DNA of 64,000 nt from Phlebiopsis flavidoalba. Its lineage: Eukaryota > Basidiomycota > Agaricomycetes > Polyporales > Phanerochaetaceae. Of the stretch, positions 58,337-64,000 are shown one piece after another; position 1 is the first letter of the stretch, and each line of letters opens with the position of its first letter. A program made the position numbers and the translations under genes. The DNA lies in contig JAOCPU010000086.1 in assembly GCA_035772785.1 (NCBI GenBank), forward strand, positions 19,407 to 83,406, written 5' to 3'. Under the pieces are notes generated by a model. It was not told the origin of the DNA and did not search any database. It saw only the letters and a list, made by a program, of their open reading frames with translations.

Positions 58337-61300
58337 GAGAAACACACTGCTCATTATTTGCCACCCTCAGTACTTTGTATGGGCCCGTAGTAGCTAAGCA
58401 AAATGGTGTTTAGTTACTCGCTGTGCAGATCCATCACCATGGTGTCTAAAATACACTACCGGCAGAGGCCCTTATCGACTCCGTCTTCCGCAACTTCCTA
58501 CATTCCCCCGTTCCATTTGTCTGTATGTGGCGTGTAAAGTAAGACTTCAGTCCAAAAGCTCAACCTTTTCCTTAGCTTGTTCACCTATGAATCGACGGCT
58601 CGAAAAGAGGTATGCATAGACGGAAAACAACGACTCACGTCAATCCCATAATTGAGCTCCTCCCAGCACTCCTCGACATACACAGTTTCTCATTAGTGCC
58701 GCCTCGATTCTGCTGATAGGTTCAATGAATCGGAATCGTACGTCTTTCATGGCCATGTATGAAGCAACGTGTGAAGTGCTAACACTACAGCGAGATTCCT
58801 CGTACGGGTTTTGGTGATTATTCCTATCGTCCATACTGAACTACAGCTATCGGATCCTATTCTAGACAAAGATGTGTAAGTCTGATCTTCATACCCTTGG
58901 CGCAATAGGTGCAAAGGGACTCATCGTTGTGTTAGGTTTCGCTAGTGATAAGTTCTTCTTCGCGGGAGAACACAACTCGAATGGAAAGAGTGTGTGGAGA
59001 CTCCTAGCCTGCTCAGTAATAGGAGCAGTCTTCCAAAACAAGCAAATCGTGAGATAATAATCAGAACGTCTGACCATATTTGTACTGACTGGCAATGCAG
59101 GTTTGCATAGATATACAAACTTGAACGACGGTAGCGAACGCGAAATATTCAGGTAAGCCTCATTGATATGCGCGCGGACAACTCTCGTTCACCTCCTGTG
59201 TAGCGTGTACAACTCGGAATGGCGTTGGACTCCTGCAGGTAAACATCTTGCATCTGCGCACCGGGCGCAGTTTCAGTAAAATTCATTCTCACGCGTCCGT
59301 AGAGAAACTTCAAGCCGTCAGCAGCCCAGCCAGCAAACTCGTAACGCACACTAGTAGCGGCTTTACGTCCACAACCAGTTTAGAGCAATAGTGTTGGAAT
59401 GGGACACTTCTCGTGGAGGCGACTTTCGATGCGGTCGCTCCTCCGCAGTTTACTGCATTGACAAAGACGCCAAAGCCGTCCCATCGATGTCTTCGCTCCA
59501 CAAAGTGGACTTCAAGAGTCAGAGAGGAGCTCGATGATGCCCTCTGCGAGGATCTTCACACAACCTGTCAAGATTTTCGCTACGCTTGCAAAACGCTCAG
59601 ACTACGAACACAGTTTTCAAACTCTCCGACGAGATAAGAAGCCCCTGAAAAGTTTCTCCTGCTGAATTCATCATGAGCTCGGTTCTGATCTAGTCGGTTC
59701 AAGGGCAAGCTGACGATTGGAAACACAACTCGCCGGAGGCTATCGAGAACCAATGTGCGCTGGTACATTCGCGAAGTGGAGCAAGACATTCGTATGAACA
59801 GATCGCGTTTTTTCAAGCGACATGCTCGTTTCATACTCAGGAAGCTGAAGGGCGAGCGCCCTGGCTAAGTTGTACATTCCCCAAGAAAAAATTGATGTCG
59901 CCGCCGATCGCCAATCCAGGCAGGCAGATATACACCGACGAGGGCTCCCCCGTTCTACAACGGATTGACGACTACCGTACGGAGAAGCAAGAAGTACGAA
60001 TTGAAGAAGACAGTGGCCCCGTACAAGGGCAAGAAACAAGGCATGTAATGCAAGACGCAAGCGTGGCTCGAAGCTGAATGAAGACGATGATATGGACGGC
60101 GCTGAGTACAAAACCACCACCCAGAGAAGTTGTCTGACGCCGGTGTCAGAAGCCCAACGTTAACATCCCTTTGAAGAAGAGCTTCACGCGTCCCCTTTCA
60201 CAGACAATCACCACATCTATCTCTCAAATCTCGGCCCCCACCGTCGGCAGCGCCACCTCCATACTCTTCCCAACCTCGACGAGATCTCCTGACCCGTCCT
60301 CGATGCTATTCGACGAGTTAAAAGGAAGGCTCGAATCTCGCGCCACAGAGTGATCTCACACCACGGCGGATTGTTCCGCCCTGAGGGCTCTGCCGCTTTC
60401 CCTCGGCCAGGTAGGAAACAGTTTATGGAGCAACTGTGGGATATACGCACTAGGCGGTACCTGATTCCGCAGCCAACGGCAGCGCGCACGCCCGATATGT
60501 CAGGGCTCAAGATTTTCGCCATGATACTAGGGCGAGAGAAAGCCTCCAAGATTGAAGTCCACCTCCCCCTCAGACTGGAATTACACTCCCCGATCCCCAG
60601 TATGTTGGCTCCACATCCCTCCTCCATCCTATTCCCGCCACAGTCGTTTTCCCGGACTCCGAATCGTGGCGGGCCCATGTGTACCTTTCCTACACCAGTT
60701 TATTTTAAAAAACCGATACAACTATGTTCTCACCACGTCTTACTCCCAATGACAGCTACATTCCGACACATTTTTAAACGTAGCCAGCATCACTGTGTCC
60801 GCAGGGCAAATGCTGTCCAAATTCCCAACCCACGACTCCGTACGACTAGGGCCACTTGATACCCTCCCTATCCACACCAAAATACACCGCCAGGGGATCC
60901 CTTGTATTCGGCGATGCTGACCAAATGCTATTTTAGCTATGTGAGGTGTTTAGGTTTAACGCGAGATCGGCTTACTTTGTGTATCCCCTTTCTTCGCGGA
61001 ATCGCATCCGACCGAGGACCCGCTTGCCCTTCTGCAGTAAGATGATGACTTCGTGGTCCTTCTCCGGCTTATCATACCCGAACTTCGCCTTAAAAGCATT
61101 CGGGCTCCATAAGGAACGCGCCTGCGAGCACGCCGGAAAGACGGCAAGTTAACCGCCGTTGGGATGCGACCCGTCAGGCAAGCTCCTCAGGCTCTGCGGA
61201 CGGTCTATGATGTAACGTTTCCTTCATCGACCTCGCTCACTACCGTCCTTTCTGAGTGTAGTGGTCTTGTCTGACATTACGAGGGCCACGCACTGGGTGG

Positions 61301-62299
61301 GGATTCAAGGTCTTGGGCTTCATGCTTCCATAGTATGGTCATTTGTTTGGGCTTGCCCAAGTCGTCATTGAACGATTTCAGCAAGGTCTCCTCTCGGCCG
61401 GAAGCGATTCGGTTAGCACCCATGGAGACACCCGGGCACAATACGTAGTGTGACTCGTGATCGTATAATTTCATCCATATGCAGGCGGACGCATCTCCGC
61501 TCAACATTCTTAGTAGCAAGCGGCAATTGAAAGTTTGAAGTTGATTTGACTGAGGGATGAGGTGTGGTGTTGGGCGTAAGACTGGCGACATCCATGCCCC
61601 CCTCTCGTCTTTTAAACCTTGGACGCACGAAGGTTCGCGAACAACCTCTCCACGCCACGACCCGGCCCCAGCCTGCAGGTGCACCACATTGCCAGCGGCA
61701 CCGATGGTGAGCGCGTAGTGCTTGTTAACAATCCCCACCCCCCATTCATAGCCTAGGACCACTTTGCAGGGTCAGCTCGAAGCTCTCCAGCGCAGTATAC
61801 TCGAGTCTCTGCACCGCCGGTCTCAAATCTTACACGCCCACAAAGACGGAAGTGGTGCTTCACCAGATAGCGAAAACCCGCGAAGGAAGAAATTTTTTAG
61901 CCGCCCACATTTGTGGCGGCCACGTGTGTGGATTCATGCCTGCGGCGCGGACTCCGGGTCAGGACGCGGATGAGGCGGAAGAGCAAAAAGTATAGCCAAA
62001 TTCAATAAGAACTGGCCCAGCTAAATTTGACATGATAACGGACACATGAGTCAGAATCCTACGGTATGGTCGATCATGGTTTTGACGGGCCTTCTTTTTC
62101 AATGATGGTTCGAAGTCAGTACTACATGTCAAGACATTTGTGCTCTCTTTGCGCCTCTGAGTTGCTGGCGTTCCGCAGTGAGTAAAGGCGCTATGGGGAT
62201 AAGCCCTGCTGCTTTTCTACAAATGTAAGGGCTCAAATCACGGCATTTTCTGTCTACGGGCCGTAAACATCGTCGTGGCCGGCGATGTGTTGAAGGATT
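58337..62299. other. no firmly supported gene
   Basis: Coding-like but unrecognised segments: plus strand 59400-60160 (including KLYIPQEKIDVAADRQSRQA and, later, LNEDDDMDGAEYKTTTQ), plus strand 60171-60860 overlapped by an equally long minus frame at 60217-60678, and minus strand 61277-61762 (161 codons, HYALTIGAAGNVVHLQ). Strand assignment at 60.2-60.9 kb is not decidable by eye. No RNA gene or repeat noted. Confidence 0.3.
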
Positions 62300-62890
62300 T
62301 TCTCATACCCTTACGTAGCTGAGGACAGCACAATTCTGCTTCACAGTTACTGTCGACGATGCCGCATGACATGTCAAGAGCCGGGGGGGGGGCATCGGTT
62401 ACATATAGACAGCTGCGGAGTAAGTCTAGTGACTTTGTTTGCGCGGGTACCATCAGGTCGATAATGACTTATATTTATGATGACATGTACACATTGACCC
62501 CCCAGCCATAATATTTTGGCAACTATTATATCAAGACAAGGATTAGCAAGCAAGAACACGTCTATTAGCACAACGCCGCAATGGTCACCGAATGGAACTT
62601 TTTGCCGAATATGAGAGCGACTTGGGTGGATGTAGGCGGTGAAATGCGTATGTAGATGTCTTACCATACTACTACCATTCCTTTGTTCGCCGTTGGGTGG
62701 CGAGCTTGTCTCTGAGGCTGTATAACATTCGCTGTTCTGGAATCATCCCTATGACGGAATCATGATTTTTATAGATCGAATCAACAGATCCAACGGCTTT
62801 TAGAGCTATGGCAACGACTGCTGCAAAGCCGCGTTGCGCTGAGGCATTATTGGTTTGAGATACTTTTGTGCGCGTTACGGTTATGGCCAA
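62300..62890 (-). CDS. small protein of unknown function, multi-exon
   Basis: Starts MAITVTRTKVSQTNNASAQR at 62890, followed by GFAAVVAIALKAVGSVDSIY and MIPEQRMLYSLRDKLATQRR. Open frames at 62667-62374 and 62453-62238 on the same strand may be later exons. A TATA-like element AGCTATATACAGC lies about 15-25 bp upstream of the ATG on the minus strand (62898-62910), which is close for a TATA box and may mean a downstream start is used. A run of ten G at 62383-62392 lies within the putative 3' part. Confidence 0.3.
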
Positions 62891-63268
62891 TGAGCAAGCT
62901 GTATATAGCTCTCTCCACTACTGACCCATAGTATCAGTTTAGTGTTTAGGGCTACATATACGGCCAGCTAGAGTAAAATATATAGTCGCGCATACATCGA
63001 AGGGGCAGCGGGACGCGACGCCTTCTAATTTTGCTCATTCTGATGGCGCCCATCCAAATGATGAGCGCCCCTGCTGAAGGGACTGGCATGCAAAACTACT
63101 CCTGGCCCTCGCCCCGCTCACTGAGAAACACCGGGGTCTGAGTCGGTCACGAATAAAAGTTTGGTCATGAAACAGTTTTCTTTCATAAATTTTACAAGAT
63201 CTATCTGACTATTGTCTATCGGAGATTCATTCCCAGGCTTCACATAGGTGTGATTTCGCGTTGGATCC
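62891..63268. other. intergenic, no gene seen
   Basis: Contains the TATA-like element of the preceding gene and a second A/T-rich tract (AAAATATATAG near 62975-62985). No open frame of note. Confidence 0.4.
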
Positions 63269-63705
63269 TTACGATATGCTGGTGGCAGTCGCTCTAGTTG
63301 ATGTTGGCGGCAAGGGTCCGAACCGGGAAAGCTCTAATGTGCTCGCACGCCGCGTTGCTCGCTTGTAAACCTCCTTGAGCTCATTACACTCAGCTCTCAG
63401 GCGCGCTTGTGCGGGACTCGGGTGGGTCGACCTGCATGGCCTGATCTTGCTGACGCCTCCATTCACCGAACGAAGGGCCAGTCGAAACTCTCGGTGAGCC
63501 GAATCTGCTCTTCGCGTTCTCTCTTCATGTGGTTGCCTCGCCACGCGCAGGAAGTCGTCGTCGAGCTCTTGTTCTATGGGGTTGGACAAGGCCGCCACGG
63601 GTCCGGGGATACTGGTACCGGGCTCAGGCTCCGACCGCTACGCCCCTTTCTGAATCCTGTTGGTGCGTGAAGAAAGGGGAGTCGCATGTCCGGAGCGGAA
63701 GCCAT
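63269..63705 (-). CDS. small helical protein of unknown function
   Basis: Starts MASAPDMRLPFLHAPTGFRK at 63705, then GRSGRSLSPVPVSPDP; after a frame change near 63597 it reads ALSNPIEQELDDDFLRVARQ and PHEER, and ends with AECNELKEVYKRATRRASTL (about 63390-63335) and a stop near 63269. The second half is charged and probably coiled coil. A TATA box (CATATAAAT on the minus strand, 63798-63806) lies about 95 bp upstream of the ATG, which supports this start. Family not recognised. Confidence 0.4.
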
Positions 63706-63797
63706 GAGCTCTCTCTTGATTGCTCTGCATGGCTTGGTGACCACGAATGTTCCCAACTAGTCTTTCGTCCTAGTTCCGCATGCGAGTCCTCGACACG

Positions 63798-63806
63798 ATT
63801 TATATG
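63798..63806 (-). promoter_or_regulatory. TATA box of the gene at 63705
   Basis: CATATAAAT on the minus strand, about 95 bp before the ATG. It is next to a run of 11 G (63812-63822 on the plus strand). The rest of the window to 64000 shows no gene. Confidence 0.45.
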
Positions 63807-64000
63807 TCCCCGGGGGGGGGGGTTGGGTCGGGGTGGACGTGAGTTGCCCTGTAAGCGGTACGATAATGTTTTTTGTGACTGCGTTTTTCCCCGATTGTTC
63901 GATTCCTGTTGTTTTGGCGTGGTTGGTGAAGCCTTGCGTTTCGCTACTACCGTTGTTGTGTGCGTTGCTCTAGCCGAGGCTTGGGACGGGGGTGTACCTC

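Noticed and set aside
60217..60859. Overlapping frames of 153 (minus) and 169 (plus) codons
   Set aside because: No domain on either strand and no way to choose between them by eye.
1..64000. CRISPR arrays, bacterial defence systems, integrases, reverse transcriptase or transposase genes
   Set aside because: No spaced identical repeats, no operon-like organisation, and no catalytic motifs of these enzymes were found; the DNA is fungal in gene structure.

Overview
The window looks like nuclear DNA of a filamentous basidiomycete, most likely a wood- or litter-decaying Agaricomycete. Genes lie on both strands. They are cut by many short (about 50-65 bp) GT-AG introns, there are no operons or Shine-Dalgarno sites, and the recognisable families are typical of these fungi: a microsomal cytochrome P450, a hexose transporter, a Dal5-type MFS permease, an F-box protein, DUF6533-type membrane proteins, a mitochondrial adrenodoxin reductase, a VioB-type ferritin-like protein and a LodA-like amino-acid oxidase.

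Layout. 0-4 kb: a divergent pair of charged, low-complexity genes, the left one running off the edge. 4-9 kb: no recognisable gene; GC-rich degenerate repeats. 9-10.3 kb: F-box gene (-). 11.4-12.4 kb: unknown gene (-). 14.5-16.2 kb: ferritin-like gene (-), facing away from a LodA-like oxidase (+) at 18.3-20.95 kb, with a shared 2.1-kb upstream region. 21.9-22.7 kb: small charged gene (-). 24.6-27.0 kb: P450 (+). 27.5-28.6 kb: one-helix membrane protein (-). 29.4-31.5 kb: hexose transporter (-). 34.0-35.3 kb: degenerate tandem repeats. 36.6-42.7 kb: a tandem segmental duplication (offset about 3.3-3.4 kb), each unit carrying a DUF6533-like gene. 43.2-45.1 kb: Dal5-type permease (-). 46.1-48.0 kb: adrenodoxin reductase (+). 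48-54.8 kb: nothing recognised. 54.8-57.4 kb: coiled-coil protein (-). 57.8-64 kb: a few small unknown genes.

The reading frames of every recognisable gene are broken repeatedly, mostly by one extra base in a short homopolymer, while protein-level conservation on both sides of each break is excellent. The gene-finding here therefore rests on stitching conserved protein segments across frames, and most exon coordinates are approximate. Uncorrected long-read errors are the simplest explanation; recent pseudogenisation is the alternative.

Best candidate for something new: the divergent pair of a LodA-like (cysteine tryptophylquinone-type) amino-acid oxidase and a VioB/RebD-type ferritin-like protein. 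In bacteria, VioB-type partners act on imines made by flavin amino-acid oxidases; a quinocofactor oxidase in that role, in a fungus, would be unusual. The link is inferred from position and family only.
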